A stretch of DNA of 64,000 bases, taken from Alphaproteobacteria bacterium. Its GTDB lineage: Bacteria; Pseudomonadota; Alphaproteobacteria; Reyranellales; Reyranellaceae. The notes under the pieces were generated by a model. That model saw only the letters and a program-made list of their open reading frames with translations. It did not search any database and was not told where the DNA came from. A program made the position numbers and the translations under genes. Location of the stretch: contig JAFKFL010000014.1 in NCBI GenBank assembly GCA_017308235.1, forward strand, positions 1-64,000, read 5' to 3'. Shown here piece after piece: positions 7,332-15,890 of this stretch; positions within the stretch are counted from its first letter, which is position 1; every line of letters starts with the position of its first letter.

Positions 7332-8993
7332 ATGCTCGACTACGAAGTGATCGTGATCGGGGCCGGCGTGGCCGGGATCTATCAGATCAAGCGGCTGGTC
7401 GATCTCGGCATCAAGGCGACCGTGCTGGAAGCGGCGGGCGGACTCGGCGGGACGTGGTACGGCAACCGCTATCCCGGCGCGCGCTTCGATTCGGAGAGCT
7501 ACACCTACGGCTACTCCTTCTCGCGCGAGCTTCTGGACGAATGGCACTGGAAGGAGCGCTTCTCCGGCCAGCCCGAGAACCTTCGTTATCTCAACCATGT
7601 CGCCGACAAGTTCGACCTGCGCCGGCACATGCAGTTCAATTGCCGCGTCGATGGCGCGGAGTGGGACGAGGCGGGGAGCTTCTGGCAGCTGAAAGTGTCG
7701 GACGGCCGCACGCTCACCACGCGCTTCCTGGTGCTGGCGCTGGGGCTGCTCTCCATTCCCGCCCGGCCGCGCTACGAGGGCATGGGCTCGTTCAAGGGCC
7801 GGTCGTTCCACACCTTCGACTGGCCGCACGAGGGCGTGCCGCTCGCCGGCAAGAAGGTCGCCGTGATCGGCACCGGCGCCACTGCCATCCAGGTGATCGG
7901 CGAGATCGCCGACAAGGTGGGTGAGCTCACTGTGTTCCAGCGCCGGCCCAACTGGGCGGCGCCGCTGAACAACGGCCTGATCTCCAATGAGGAGATGGCC
8001 GACATCCGCGGCCGCTACGACGAGATCTACGCCACCTGCGCGCGCACGCCCGGCGGCTTCGAGCACGAGCCCGACCGGCGCGGCTTCTGGGAGGTCTCGC
8101 GCGAGGAGCGGCTGCAGCTCTGGGATCGCCTCTACGGCGAGCCGGGCTTCGGCATCTGGCTCGCGAATTTCCGCGAGATCTTTACCGACGAGAAGGCGAA
8201 CGCGGAGTTCTCCGAATATATCGCCGGCCGCATCCGCCAGCGCGTGAAGGATCCGGCCACGGCCGAGAAGCTGATCCCGCGCGACCACGGCTTCGGTGTG
8301 CAGCGCGTGCCGCTCGAGACGCGCTACTACGAGGCCTACAATCGCGACAATGTCAGCCTCGTCGATGTCAGCGAGACGCCTGTCGTGCGCGTGACCGAGA
8401 CGGGCCTGCGCACGACCGAGCGTGACTACGACTTCGACATCATCGTCTATGCCACCGGCTTCGACGCCATCACCGGCGCCTACGATCACATCGACCTGCG
8501 CGGTGTCGACGGCGAGCGGCTGGCCGAGAGCTGGAAGGATGGCCCCACGACCTTCCTTGGCCTGATGGTGGCGGGCTTTCCCAACGTCTTGATGCCGACC
8601 GGCCCGCAAAGCGGCTCGGCCTCGGTCAACTTCCCGCGCGGCATCGAGCTCGGCGTCAACTGGTGCACCAACCTGCTGCTCTACGCGCGCGAGCACGGCC
8701 ACCTGCGCTTCGAGCCGACGCGCGCCGCGGCGGCGCGCTGGTCCAAGCACGTGCAGGACATGTACGCCATGCTGCTGCTGCGCAAAGCCAAGGGCTGGTT
8801 CACCGGCTACAATTCCAACGTGCCCGGCCACGAGGAAGGCCGCATCCGCTACGTCGTCTACAACGGCGGCCAGCCCAAGTACGTCGGGATCCTGAACCAG
8901 GTCGCGATGAGCGGCTACGAGGGTGTCACCTTCGGCGAGCCCACCCACACGCCGCGCGAAGCTTCGGTTTCCGCTCCCGGCCTCTCCGCCTAG
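7332..8993 (+). CDS. Flavin-containing Baeyer-Villiger-type monooxygenase
   Basis: 553 aa. FAD-binding GAGVAG is at residues 10-15, and the GGLGGTWYGNRYPGARFDSE block follows. The Baeyer-Villiger fingerprint F-x-G-x-x-x-H-T-x-x-W-P appears as FKGRSFHTFDWP near residue 155. The NADPH-binding Rossmann loop GTGATA comes directly after. Length and order match cyclohexanone / phenylacetone monooxygenases, which insert oxygen next to a ketone with NADPH and O2. The substrate cannot be read from sequence. It appears monocistronic, bounded upstream by the toxin-antitoxin promoter region and downstream by a hairpin repeat. Confidence 0.9.
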   Translation: MLDYEVIVIGAGVAGIYQIKRLVDLGIKATVLEAAGGLGGTWYGNRYPGARFDSESYTYGYSFSRELLDEWHWKERFSGQPENLRYLNHVADKFDLRRHMQFNCRVDGAEWDEAGSFWQLKVSDGRTLTTRFLVLALGLLSIPARPRYEGMGSFKGRSFHTFDWPHEGVPLAGKKVAVIGTGATAIQVIGEIADKVGELTVFQRRPNWAAPLNNGLISNEEMADIRGRYDEIYATCARTPGGFEHEPDRRGFWEVSREERLQLWDRLYGEPGFGIWLANFREIFTDEKANAEFSEYIAGRIRQRVKDPATAEKLIPRDHGFGVQRVPLETRYYEAYNRDNVSLVDVSETPVVRVTETGLRTTERDYDFDIIVYATGFDAITGAYDHIDLRGVDGERLAESWKDGPTTFLGLMVAGFPNVLMPTGPQSGSASVNFPRGIELGVNWCTNLLLYAREHGHLRFEPTRAAAARWSKHVQDMYAMLLLRKAKGWFTGYNSNVPGHEEGRIRYVVYNGGQPKYVGILNQVAMSGYEGVTFGEPTHTPREASVSAPGLSA

Positions 8994-9012
8994 CGGGCCG
9001 GGCTATAGAGTA

Positions 9013-9147
9013 AAAGCGCTGGTTTCAAAGGTGGTGTCATCCTGAGCGCAGCGAAGGATCCTTGGCGGCGTCGCTAAAGATCCTTCACTTCAGCGCGGGG
9101 GCTACCCCGCGCGATTCAGGATGACACGGTCCTTGTGTCAGGCATTT
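9013..9147. repeat. Intergenic hairpin repeat, family A, copy 1
   Basis: The element begins near GCGCTGGTTTCAAAGGTGG and ends near GTGTCAGGCATTTTCC. It contains the inverted arms ATCCTGAGCGCAGCGAAGGAT and a matching downstream arm ending in AGGATGACAC. A closely similar element lies at 32418-32532. Copy 1 carries extra bases (about CTTCAGCGCGGGGGCTACCC) inside the downstream arm. It looks like a REP/BIME-type dispersed palindrome. Confidence 0.7.
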
Positions 9148-9173
9148 TCCTCTAGAGGAGAGGGGGCGACTGC

Positions 9174-9584
9174 CTAGCCCAGCAGCAAGGCCCAGGTCCA
9201 GTAGACGGCGATCGCGACCTGGGCGGCGAAGGCAGTGAACCGGAGGTTGACGGCGAGGACGCTGAGCGAGGCCAGGTGCACGCCGGACTGCACGACGCGC
9301 GCGGCGAGCAGCCAGGGCGCCAGCGGATCGGTGACCGCAGTGCGGTCCGTGATCATCGCCGCGATCAGGAGCACGGCAACCACCGGCAGGCTTTCCAGGC
9401 AATTGGCGTGCGCGCGGGCCAGCCGCTGCAGGAAGGGCGAGAGGTTGGCGTTGTCCGGCTGAAAAGCGTTGGCTTCAACCGCCTTGGTCAGCACCAACCA
9501 CGAGCGCATACCCTCCATCACGATCAGCAACAGGAGCGTCCAGGCAACGAAGCCCAGCAGCACCTTCAACGAGACATGATCCAT
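9174..9584 (-). CDS. MAPEG family membrane protein
   Basis: 136 aa with four predicted membrane helices; GGAGGACAAAA precedes the ATG. The segment FLQRLARAHANCLESLPVV contains the R-x-x-x-x-N-x-x-E-x-x-P signature typical of MAPEG proteins (membrane-associated proteins in eicosanoid and glutathione metabolism). Bacterial members include glutathione S-transferase-like enzymes, but substrates are mostly unknown. It is separated from the tautomerase-like gene by a repeat-rich spacer, so the two are probably not tightly co-transcribed. Confidence 0.85.
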   Translation of the reverse strand: MDHVSLKVLLGFVAWTLLLLIVMEGMRSWLVLTKAVEANAFQPDNANLSPFLQRLARAHANCLESLPVVAVLLIAAMITDRTAVTDPLAPWLLAARVVQSGVHLASLSVLAVNLRFTAFAAQVAIAVYWTWALLLG

Positions 9585-9651
9585 TTTTGTCCTCCCCGAT
9601 GCCGCACCGTAGAGGGCGCGCCGGGGTCGGACAATGAATCGCGGGTCTTCG

Positions 9652-9772
9652 CTTCCCCCTCTCCTGACCTCTCCCCCTAGCGGGGGCGAGGAACATGGGC
9701 GCTCACTCTCTCCTCTCCCATCTCTTTCTCCTCTCCCTCGTGAGGGGAGAGGCGGGGAGAGGGGGCGACGCG
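9652..9772. repeat. CT/GA-rich repeat region, family C
   Basis: This non-coding spacer is made of CTCTCC-type tracts and GA-rich complements (for example CCCTCGTGAGGGGAGAGGCG) that can fold into GC-rich hairpins. Shorter relatives occur at 606-636, 4584-4610, 9150-9172 and 12152-12194, always between genes. It is consistent with a degenerate dispersed repeat and perhaps transcription termination. Confidence 0.5.
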
Positions 9773-9778
9773 TCCCTG

Positions 9779-10252
9779 TCACGCCGTTTTCGCAGCCGCG
9801 GGCTCGACGAGATGTTGCAAATGCCTGTAGCCGGCCGCGCGGGCGAAGTCGGGGAGGTGCCAGAGCTGGCCGTTGGCGCCCCAGGTGCCGTCGGCCACGT
9901 CGCGGATGATGATCGAGGTCGCGACCGGCCGCGGATCGGAGGCGGGCTTCGCAGCCGTGACCGCCTGGTGGATGCGCCTCACCGCATCGGCGCGGCCTGC
10001 TGCGTCGACGACGCCGGCCGGCGGGTAGAAGAACACGATCACCGGGATCACGCGCGAGGTCTGGTCGGCGCCGCCGACGAACAGGCTGCCTGACTTCACT
10101 TCCTCGACCAGCACCCAGGTGAGCGCCTCCTGGCGCGGATCGTCGCCCCAGCCCTCGACCGACTTGGCGGCGGCATGGATGCCCTGGCCCAGCGCCGCGC
10201 GCCCGGCCGTATCGAACGCGCCCTCCGGCACTTTGACGACAATGTTCGGCAT
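9779..10252 (-). CDS. Tautomerase-like (4-oxalocrotonate tautomerase superfamily) protein
   Basis: 157 aa. The start MPNIVVKVPEGAFD carries the N-terminal proline (Pro2 after Met removal) that is the catalytic base of this superfamily. Two repeated halves are visible: PNIVVKVPEGAF with following helix, and VIPVIVFFYPPAGVVDAAGR with helix plus RPVATSIIIRDV. This suggests a fused two-domain arrangement like larger cis-CaaD-like members. Substrate unknown. It lies 27 bp downstream of the dienelactone-hydrolase gene, probably the same operon, which hints at carbonyl or lactone catabolism. Confidence 0.65.
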   Translation of the reverse strand: MPNIVVKVPEGAFDTAGRAALGQGIHAAAKSVEGWGDDPRQEALTWVLVEEVKSGSLFVGGADQTSRVIPVIVFFYPPAGVVDAAGRADAVRRIHQAVTAAKPASDPRPVATSIIIRDVADGTWGANGQLWHLPDFARAAGYRHLQHLVEPAAAKTA

Positions 10253-10279
10253 GTATGTTCCCTGGTTGGTGGTCTCTGT

Positions 10280-11095
10280 TCACGCGCCGGCGACGAGCCG
10301 TCGGCGGAAGAAGGCGAGGATCTCGTCGCGCGCTTCGATCGTCGGCTGGCCCGCTTCGTCGATCAGGTGGACCGTGACGACGCTGTGCGGCGTGGTCACG
10401 TAGCGCGCGAAGAACGGCGGCGTGTCGGGATTGGCGGCGCTGTCGGGCAGCGTGCGCTCGACGAAGCGATCGCCGAGCGCCTGCGCATAGGCGGCGAACC
10501 GTTCGGCCCGGCAGAAGTGATCGCCCGCGAAGCGATAGGCGAGCACGGTCAGGTTCTCGCGGTCGAGCCGCTGGCGCACGTTGGCGAGCTCGTCGGGCGC
10601 GATCTCGAGGCCGCCCGGATCGTTCAGCGGCAGCGATGGCTGGGAGAGCACCGGCGCCAGCATCGCGGGCTCCAGCATCATGGTGAGGGCGAAGTTGCCG
10701 GTGAAGCACATGCCGATCGCACCGACGCCCGGCCCGCCGCATTGCTCATGCGCCAGCCTCGCCAACGCGCGCAGCCACTGCGTCACCGGGCTGGAGGCGT
10801 CGCGCTTCAGCGCGTTGAACTCGGCGCTGATGCAGGCGCGCTGGAAGACAGCCGCGCCCTCATCCGCGCTTGGCAGCGCGCCGTCGCGGCCGAACAGCGA
10901 GGGCATGTAGACGGTGAAGCCGGCGTCGCGCACCCAGCGCGCGAAGCGGGCGACATGCGGGCTGATCCCGGGCATCTCCGCCATGACGATCACGGCCGGA
11001 CCGGCGCCCGCGACGTAAACGGTCTTGGTCGCGCCCTCCAACGTGATCTCCCGACGCGCGAAGTCTTCGAGAGTGTCGTCCTTGAGCGCGACCAT
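10280..11095 (-). CDS. Dienelactone hydrolase family alpha/beta hydrolase
   Basis: 271 aa from MVALKDD, preceded by AAAGGAGG. The fold follows dienelactone hydrolases: VIVMAEMPGI strand, ARWVRDAGFTVYMPSLFG, and the nucleophile elbow GMCFTGNFAL with Cys in place of Ser, as in true dienelactone hydrolases. The final helix and His region (near TTPHSVVTVHLIDE) closes the triad. These enzymes open enol-lactones in aromatic ring degradation. The gene is divergent from a GlxA-type regulator at 11182 with about 86 bp between, suggesting that regulator controls it. Confidence 0.85.
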   Translation of the reverse strand: MVALKDDTLEDFARREITLEGATKTVYVAGAGPAVIVMAEMPGISPHVARFARWVRDAGFTVYMPSLFGRDGALPSADEGAAVFQRACISAEFNALKRDASSPVTQWLRALARLAHEQCGGPGVGAIGMCFTGNFALTMMLEPAMLAPVLSQPSLPLNDPGGLEIAPDELANVRQRLDRENLTVLAYRFAGDHFCRAERFAAYAQALGDRFVERTLPDSAANPDTPPFFARYVTTPHSVVTVHLIDEAGQPTIEARDEILAFFRRRLVAGA

Positions 11096-11181
11096 GCGGC
11101 CTCCTTTGCTTGCGCTCATCTAGGGCACGTGCGATGCAAGGGGCCAGTGTCAAAACAGACATTGTTCGGGGATTTTTCGCC

Positions 11182-12141
11182 ATGACGCAGATCGAGGTGC
11201 TGGTGCTGTCGGGATCGATGCCGTCGAGCGTGGCGATCACGCTCGACGTGCTCGCGACCGCCAATCGCCTGCAGGAGGCGCGCGGACGGTCGCCGGCCTT
11301 CAGCGTGCGCCTCGCGGGATCGGGCGCCCGCACGGCCGCATCGCTGGCCACGGGTGCACGTTTGGTGACGGGCAACGGTGTGCGCGACGCCGACGTGGTC
11401 GTGGTCCCGGGGCTCGGCATGACGACGGAAGAGGAGGTGACGGTGCGGCTGGCGCGGCGCGACGCTGGTTTGGCCAGGAGACGGCTGGCCGCCGCAGTGG
11501 AAGGCGGCGCGCACGTCGCGACCTCGTGCTCCGGCGCGTTCCTGTTCGCCGCCGCCGGACTGCTCGACGGCCGCCGGGCCAGCACGACCTGGTGGCTGGC
11601 GCCCTTGTTCCGGCGGATGCATCCCTCGGTCATTCTCGATCCCGATGCGCTCGTCGTGACCGACGGCCCGGTCACGACGGCGGGCGCGGCGATGGCGCAG
11701 ATGGACCTGATGTTGGCGATCGTTGCGCGACGGGCCGGCGCCAGGCTTGCCGATGCGTGCGCGCGCTACCTCCTGCTCGACAAGCGGCGGTCGCAATCGC
11801 GCTACATGGCGCTGGGCTTCCTCGCTGCCGCCGACGAGCGCGTCGCGCGGGCCGAGCGCTGGGCGCGCAAGCGCCTGGGCGAGGATTTCACGGTCGACGA
11901 CTTCGCCAAGTCAGCGGCGCTCAGCCCGCGCACCTTTGCGCGGCGTGTCGAACGGGCGGTCGGCCTGTCGCCTGTGCGCTTTCTCCAGCGGCTGCGCGTC
12001 GAGCGCGCGGTCGAGCTGCTCGAGACCACGAAGCTGTCACTGGAAGAGATCGCGCGGCAGGTCGGTTACGCCGAGCCATCGACACTGCGCCGGCTGATCC
12101 ACCGCAGCGGCCTCAGCGGCCCCCGCCACCTGCGAGGCTGA
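11182..12141 (+). CDS. GlxA-type AraC-family transcriptional regulator
   Basis: 319 aa from MTQIEVLVLSG; a longer start at 11110 is possible, and no strong ribosome site decides. The N-terminal DJ-1/PfpI-like amidase domain has DADVVVVPGL and the nucleophile-elbow region VATSCSGAFLFAAAGLLDG, with Cys kept. The C-terminal ~100 residues are a double AraC helix-turn-helix (FTVDDFAKSAALSPRTFARR and LEEIARQVGYAEPSTLRRL). Members usually activate catabolic genes in response to a small metabolite. Divergence from the hydrolase gene suggests local regulation. Confidence 0.9.
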   Translation: MTQIEVLVLSGSMPSSVAITLDVLATANRLQEARGRSPAFSVRLAGSGARTAASLATGARLVTGNGVRDADVVVVPGLGMTTEEEVTVRLARRDAGLARRRLAAAVEGGAHVATSCSGAFLFAAAGLLDGRRASTTWWLAPLFRRMHPSVILDPDALVVTDGPVTTAGAAMAQMDLMLAIVARRAGARLADACARYLLLDKRRSQSRYMALGFLAAADERVARAERWARKRLGEDFTVDDFAKSAALSPRTFARRVERAVGLSPVRFLQRLRVERAVELLETTKLSLEEIARQVGYAEPSTLRRLIHRSGLSGPRHLRG

Positions 12142-12151
12142 GGAACATTTC

Positions 12152-12194
12152 TTTCTCCTCTCCCCCGCTAGGGTGAGAGGCGGGGAGAGGGGCG
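12152..12194. repeat. CT/GA-rich hairpin repeat, family C
   Basis: CTCTCCCCCGCTAGGGTGAGAGGCGGGGAGAGG-type element, with a CTCTCCCC arm and a GGGGAGAG arm, between the convergent regulator and dehydrogenase genes. It may act as a bidirectional terminator, but there is no T-tract. Confidence 0.45.
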
Positions 12195-12215
12195 TGTGCT
12201 CGGGGCTGCCCGCGC

Positions 12216-12998
12216 CTATTGCATGAACCAGCCGTGGCTGACCACGATCGACTGGCCGGTCAGCGCGTTGCTCCGCGCGCCGGCGAAGAACAGCACGCAG
12301 TCGGCGACGTCGTCGACCGTCGTGAACTGGCCGTCGACGGTGTCCTTCAGCATCACGTGCTTCACGACATCGTCCTCCGAGATGCCGAGCTCCTTCGCCT
12401 GCTCGGGGATCTGCTTGTCGACCAGCGGTGTGCGGACGAAGCCGGGGCAGACCACGTTGGCGCGCACGTTGTAGGCCGCACCTTCCTTCGCAACGACCTT
12501 GCAGAGCCCGATCAGGCCGTGCTTGGCCGTGACGTACGGCGCCTTGAGCGGCGATCCTTCCTTGGAATGCACCGAGCCCATGTAGACGACGCTGCCGGAC
12601 TTCGCGGCGTACATATGCTTGAGGCAGGCCCGGGTCGTGAGGAACGCGCCGTCGAGATGGATCGACAGCAGCTTCTTCCAGTCGGCGAAGGCGAAATCGA
12701 CCACCGGCTTCACGATCTGGATGCCGGCGTTGGAGACCAGGATGTCGATGCGGCCGTACTTGGTCATCACATCGGCGATGCCTTTGTCGACCGCGGCCTC
12801 GTCGACCACGTTCATGGCCACGGCGAACGCATCGCCGCCCTTGCCCTTGATCTCGGCCGCGGTGGCATTCGCCGCATCGAGATTGAGGTCCGCGATCACC
12901 GGCGTGCCGCCTTCGGCCGCGAGGCGAAAGGCGATCTCCTTGCCGATGCCGCTCGCGGCGCCGGTCACAACTGCAATTTTCTTGTCGAAACGTGCCAT
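12216..12998 (-). CDS. bdhA: 3-Hydroxybutyrate dehydrogenase
   Basis: 260 aa short-chain dehydrogenase. The cofactor loop TGAASGIG is near residue 12, NAG near residue 90, catalytic serine in [11 protein letters not shown], and YVTAKHG supplies Tyr and Lys. The C-terminus HGWFMQ and the Q-x-P-E-x-A-K block ([12 protein letters not shown]) are characteristic of D-3-hydroxybutyrate dehydrogenases, which interconvert 3-hydroxybutyrate and acetoacetate with NAD. It is the last gene of a tight operon after acetoacetate decarboxylase (10 bp gap). The pair would take 3-hydroxybutyrate to acetone and CO2, or balance ketone bodies during polyhydroxybutyrate turnover. Confidence 0.9.
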   Translation of the reverse strand: MARFDKKIAVVTGAASGIGKEIAFRLAAEGGTPVIADLNLDAANATAAEIKGKGGDAFAVAMNVVDEAAVDKGIADVMTKYGRIDILVSNAGIQIVKPVVDFAFADWKKLLSIHLDGAFLTTRACLKHMYAAKSGSVVYMGSVHSKEGSPLKAPYVTAKHGLIGLCKVVAKEGAAYNVRANVVCPGFVRTPLVDKQIPEQAKELGISEDDVVKHVMLKDTVDGQFTTVDDVADCVLFFAGARSNALTGQSIVVSHGWFMQ

Positions 12999-13008
12999 CG
13001 AAATTCCT

Positions 13009-13767
13009 TCAGCTCTTTGCCAGATAATCGAAAACCACCTCGCCCAGGCCCAGCGTCAGGTCGGTGACGAAATGCGAGGCGGACAGGACTTCGCGCACGG
13101 GAAGCCGGGCGACGTCGCACAGCGCGTGATCGAAGAGTTGCAGCGCGGCCGGGCCCGACCATGCGCCTTTCAGCGTCACGTCTTCGAGGTAGTAGCGGAC
13201 CAGTTCACACACGCGTGGCGTGCAATCGACATGCGGGATGATCTTCAGCATGAAGTTGGGCCGGGCCAGCGATTGCAGCAACGGCGCGTGATCGATCTCG
13301 CGGTGCTTGTAGCCCATCGTCGCGTTCACGCAGAGCACCGAGCCGTAGTGCAGCGTGCAGACCAGCGTCTCGTTTTCGTGGGCGACCTTGGGCGTCGCGA
13401 GCTTCTTGGGAAAACCCCAGATCTCGCGCCCGCCGGCGATCGGTGCGTCATCGTCGAGGTACATGGCGTGCACGTAACCACCCGCCTGGGTCGTGCCGTC
13501 CTTGTCCTTGAAGCGAACCGGAATCACCTGTCCGGTTTCGGTATAGTCGCCGAAGCCGGTGGAGTCGGGCATGCGGATGAACTCGTAGTTGACCGTGTCG
13601 CCGATGACCTCGAGCGGCTCGGGCACGACGGCGCGCAGGATCTCGGGGTCGGTGCGATAGCTGATGATGATGAATTCGCGGTTGTAGAATTTGTAAGGCC
13701 CGGGCGGGTAGGCCGGATTGTTGAGCGGCATCGCAAATGCCTTGGTACGAACGTCGGCAAGCTTCAT
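13009..13767 (-). CDS. adc: Acetoacetate decarboxylase
   Basis: 252 aa. [13 protein letters not shown] contains the Schiff-base lysine (about K121) and the adjacent lysine (K122) that lowers its pKa, the hallmark of acetoacetate decarboxylases. The conserved N-terminal [13 protein letters not shown] and the middle [10 protein letters not shown] support the call. It converts acetoacetate to acetone and CO2. It sits between a patatin-like lipase (15 bp upstream) and 3-hydroxybutyrate dehydrogenase (10 bp downstream), all on one strand, so a single transcript is very likely. Confidence 0.92.
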   Translation of the reverse strand: MKLADVRTKAFAMPLNNPAYPPGPYKFYNREFIIISYRTDPEILRAVVPEPLEVIGDTVNYEFIRMPDSTGFGDYTETGQVIPVRFKDKDGTTQAGGYVHAMYLDDDAPIAGGREIWGFPKKLATPKVAHENETLVCTLHYGSVLCVNATMGYKHREIDHAPLLQSLARPNFMLKIIPHVDCTPRVCELVRYYLEDVTLKGAWSGPAALQLFDHALCDVARLPVREVLSASHFVTDLTLGLGEVVFDYLAKS

Positions 13768-13782
13768 TGGCAGGGCCTTCCA

Positions 13783-14958
13783 TCACTCCAGAGGTTGTTC
13801 GGCGAGATCGAACGTGAATACGCCATCGACGCTACGGGGACGTTGCAGCACCTGCGGGTAGCCGAGCGTGCGCACCATGTCGCTGTAGCCGGCCTTCCAG
13901 TGCTCCTCCATCGTGCGGCGCGAGAACTCGTAGTCCTTCGACGAGCCCTCGTAGGTCTTGGTGCGGTAGATGAGGTGGATGATGTTGTAGACCTTGTCGT
14001 CCGCCGCGGTTGCCAGCAGCTCGGCCTCGGGCGTCTGCCGCAGCGGCTCGGGAAGCTGGCCGAGCAGCTTCGCGGCGGCCCGGCGCAGCGCCTGGTTGCT
14101 GCGGAACTGATCGGTTCCCATGCGGGTGCGGCTCGAATACCGGATGTCCTTCAGCCGCGTATCGACCTCCATGAGATCGCGCGGCAGCTCGCCGCGCGCG
14201 CTCCACAGGTCGATCTGGAAGGCGAGCGTGTCCCGCCGCGGGCTCTCGTCGAGCACCCATTGCAACGGCGTGTTCGAGACGACGCCACCGTCCCAGTAGA
14301 AATCGCCGTCGATCTCGGCGGCGGGAAACCCGGGCGGCAGCGAACCGCTGGCGACGATATGGGCCGGCGTGATGGTGCGGGTCGTGTTGTCGAAGTAGAC
14401 GAAGTTGCCGCTCCTGACGTGGGTCGCGCCGACGCTGATCCGCGTCGCGCGCGAATTGAGACGGTCGAAATCCACCAGCTGCTCGAGCAAGGCCACGAGC
14501 GGCGAGACGTCATAGAAGCTTAGCCGCGCCGGATCGTTGGTGCGTCCGAAGATCGGCGGCAGGTGGCGCGGCTTGAAGAAGTTCGTGGCGCCCCACAGCA
14601 GGGCGTCCATGGCGCGCAACTGGTTCAGGAACTGGTGGGCCGTTTCATCCTTGATCTCGAGCCCGGCGAGATAGGGAAGGCCCAACGGAGACCGTGTCAC
14701 GGTTTCCCAGAATTGGCGCAGCCGCTCGACCCGGCGCTCCGGCGGATTCCCGGCGATTAGCGCCGAGTTGATCGCGCCGATCGAAATGCCCGCCACCCAG
14801 TCGGGATGCAGGTTCGCCTCGGCCAGGGCTTGGTAGACGCCGCCCTGATAGGAACCGAGCGCCCCGCCGCCCTGCAATAACAGTGCTGTCTGCTCGAACT
14901 CGGGGCGCCTGGGCGTGCCCTCCGCTACGGTACCAACGCCCATCGGCCGCTCTCCCAT
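13783..14958 (-). CDS. Patatin-like phospholipase, first gene of the ketone-body operon
   Basis: 391 aa. The oxyanion-hole GGGALGSYQGG is at residues 30-40, the nucleophile elbow GISIGAINS has Ser59, and the Asp of DGGVVSN completes the Ser-Asp dyad. The C-terminal 120 residues (KTYEGSSKDYEFSRRTMEEHW) form the extra domain often found in this subfamily (DUF3734 type, from memory). Such lipases hydrolyse acyl esters; possible substrates are membrane lipid or polyhydroxybutyrate-granule material. No signal peptide is visible, so it is probably cytosolic. Confidence 0.9.
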   Translation of the reverse strand: MGERPMGVGTVAEGTPRRPEFEQTALLLQGGGALGSYQGGVYQALAEANLHPDWVAGISIGAINSALIAGNPPERRVERLRQFWETVTRSPLGLPYLAGLEIKDETAHQFLNQLRAMDALLWGATNFFKPRHLPPIFGRTNDPARLSFYDVSPLVALLEQLVDFDRLNSRATRISVGATHVRSGNFVYFDNTTRTITPAHIVASGSLPPGFPAAEIDGDFYWDGGVVSNTPLQWVLDESPRRDTLAFQIDLWSARGELPRDLMEVDTRLKDIRYSSRTRMGTDQFRSNQALRRAAAKLLGQLPEPLRQTPEAELLATAADDKVYNIIHLIYRTKTYEGSSKDYEFSRRTMEEHWKAGYSDMVRTLGYPQVLQRPRSVDGVFTFDLAEQPLE

Positions 14959-15059
14959 TTCGCTGCCATATTAGACGACGATGGATGAGTCGGGCCAACT
15001 ACACCTGAGTTTCCGTAATGTGACTCCGTTCCCACGAGGCCACGCTGCCGGGCAACGTC

Positions 15060-15515
15060 CTAGTCCAGGAAACGGGGATCGACCGGCGCCTTGGCGAAAC
15101 GTCCCCAGGCAACGAATGCCGTGAGCAGTGCGAGCGCGACGTCGCTCGGCAGCATCTGCCAGTGACCGCACATGACGTGGAAGACAAAGGCCAGCCCCAT
15201 CAGCAAGGTCAGGAATGACGCGGCAATCGGTGTCACGCCGGGAACGATGCGCGTCGCGGTCGGCAGCACCAGTCCCAATGCAGCGACCAGTTCGATGAAG
15301 CCGATGACTCGAACCAGCCCCAAGGTTGTGTGGCTCGGCCAAGTGAAAGCCTCGGTTAGCACTGCGATGGGCTGAGTCGCTTTCACAAGGCCGTCGTCGG
15401 CGAACGTGGCGGCGAGCAGGAGTTGCACCACCCACAGGGAGAGCCTCCAGGGATCCACCAGCCGGCTTCGTTCCAGCCTTGTGTGTTCCCGTGCGGTTTC
15501 CGTCGATACCGACAT
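15060..15515 (-). CDS. DoxX-like membrane protein
   Basis: 151 aa with four hydrophobic helices after a charged 25-residue N-terminus. LVVQLLLAATFADDGLVKAT-like start, then IGFIELVAALGLVLP and the HVMCGHWQ loop, follow the DoxX-like fold. It starts six bases after the stop of the unknown gene upstream and is probably the last gene of a four-gene run (17612 down to 15060). It is the only member of that run with a recognisable family. Function unknown. Confidence 0.75.
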   Translation of the reverse strand: MSVSTETAREHTRLERSRLVDPWRLSLWVVQLLLAATFADDGLVKATQPIAVLTEAFTWPSHTTLGLVRVIGFIELVAALGLVLPTATRIVPGVTPIAASFLTLLMGLAFVFHVMCGHWQMLPSDVALALLTAFVAWGRFAKAPVDPRFLD

Positions 15516-15521
15516 GACGAC

Positions 15522-15872
15522 TCAGTTTGAGCTGGAGATCAGCCAGGTAAGATGCGACGCCGCAATCTGAGCGGGTTCGCGCCATCGGTACTCGGCCGCT
15601 GCGATCTCCTTGTCCTTCTGAAGCAGCGTTTCTTGAGCCCATTGATGTCGAACAGCGCCGACGGGCAGCGCGTCGGTTTCCGAGTTGATGCCGGCGAAGG
15701 TATCGAGGTGCGGCCGAAGCGCCGGCTCTGGCAAATCCGAGTAGGGACCGAGTGCCCGCGCGACCTCGATCACACTGATCTCTCCTGTCAGGAAACATGT
15801 CAGAAGGATCGACATCTGCGCGCGCACTTGCGCGCGATATTTTGGATTGCAGCAATAGTCCGTGTGATCCAT
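15522..15872 (-). CDS. Hypothetical protein, 116 aa
   Basis: Soluble, no signal peptide. N-terminal MDHTDYCCNPKYRAQVRAQM has a vicinal cysteine pair. The middle (EVARALGPYSDL...LDTFAGINSETDALP) is helical, and the C-terminus is LTWLISSSN. I do not recognise the family. Tight spacing to the neighbours (18 bp up, 6 bp down) places it in the same transcript as the DoxX-like gene and probably the gene at 15891. Confidence 0.6.
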   Translation of the reverse strand: MDHTDYCCNPKYRAQVRAQMSILLTCFLTGEISVIEVARALGPYSDLPEPALRPHLDTFAGINSETDALPVGAVRHQWAQETLLQKDKEIAAAEYRWREPAQIAASHLTWLISSSN

Positions 15873-15890
15873 GTCGAGTCGTCCTCGCGG

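Noticed and set aside
7296..8948. 550-codon minus-strand frame
   Set aside because: It is antisense to the Baeyer-Villiger monooxygenase, whose motifs are complete; composition is that of a shadow frame.
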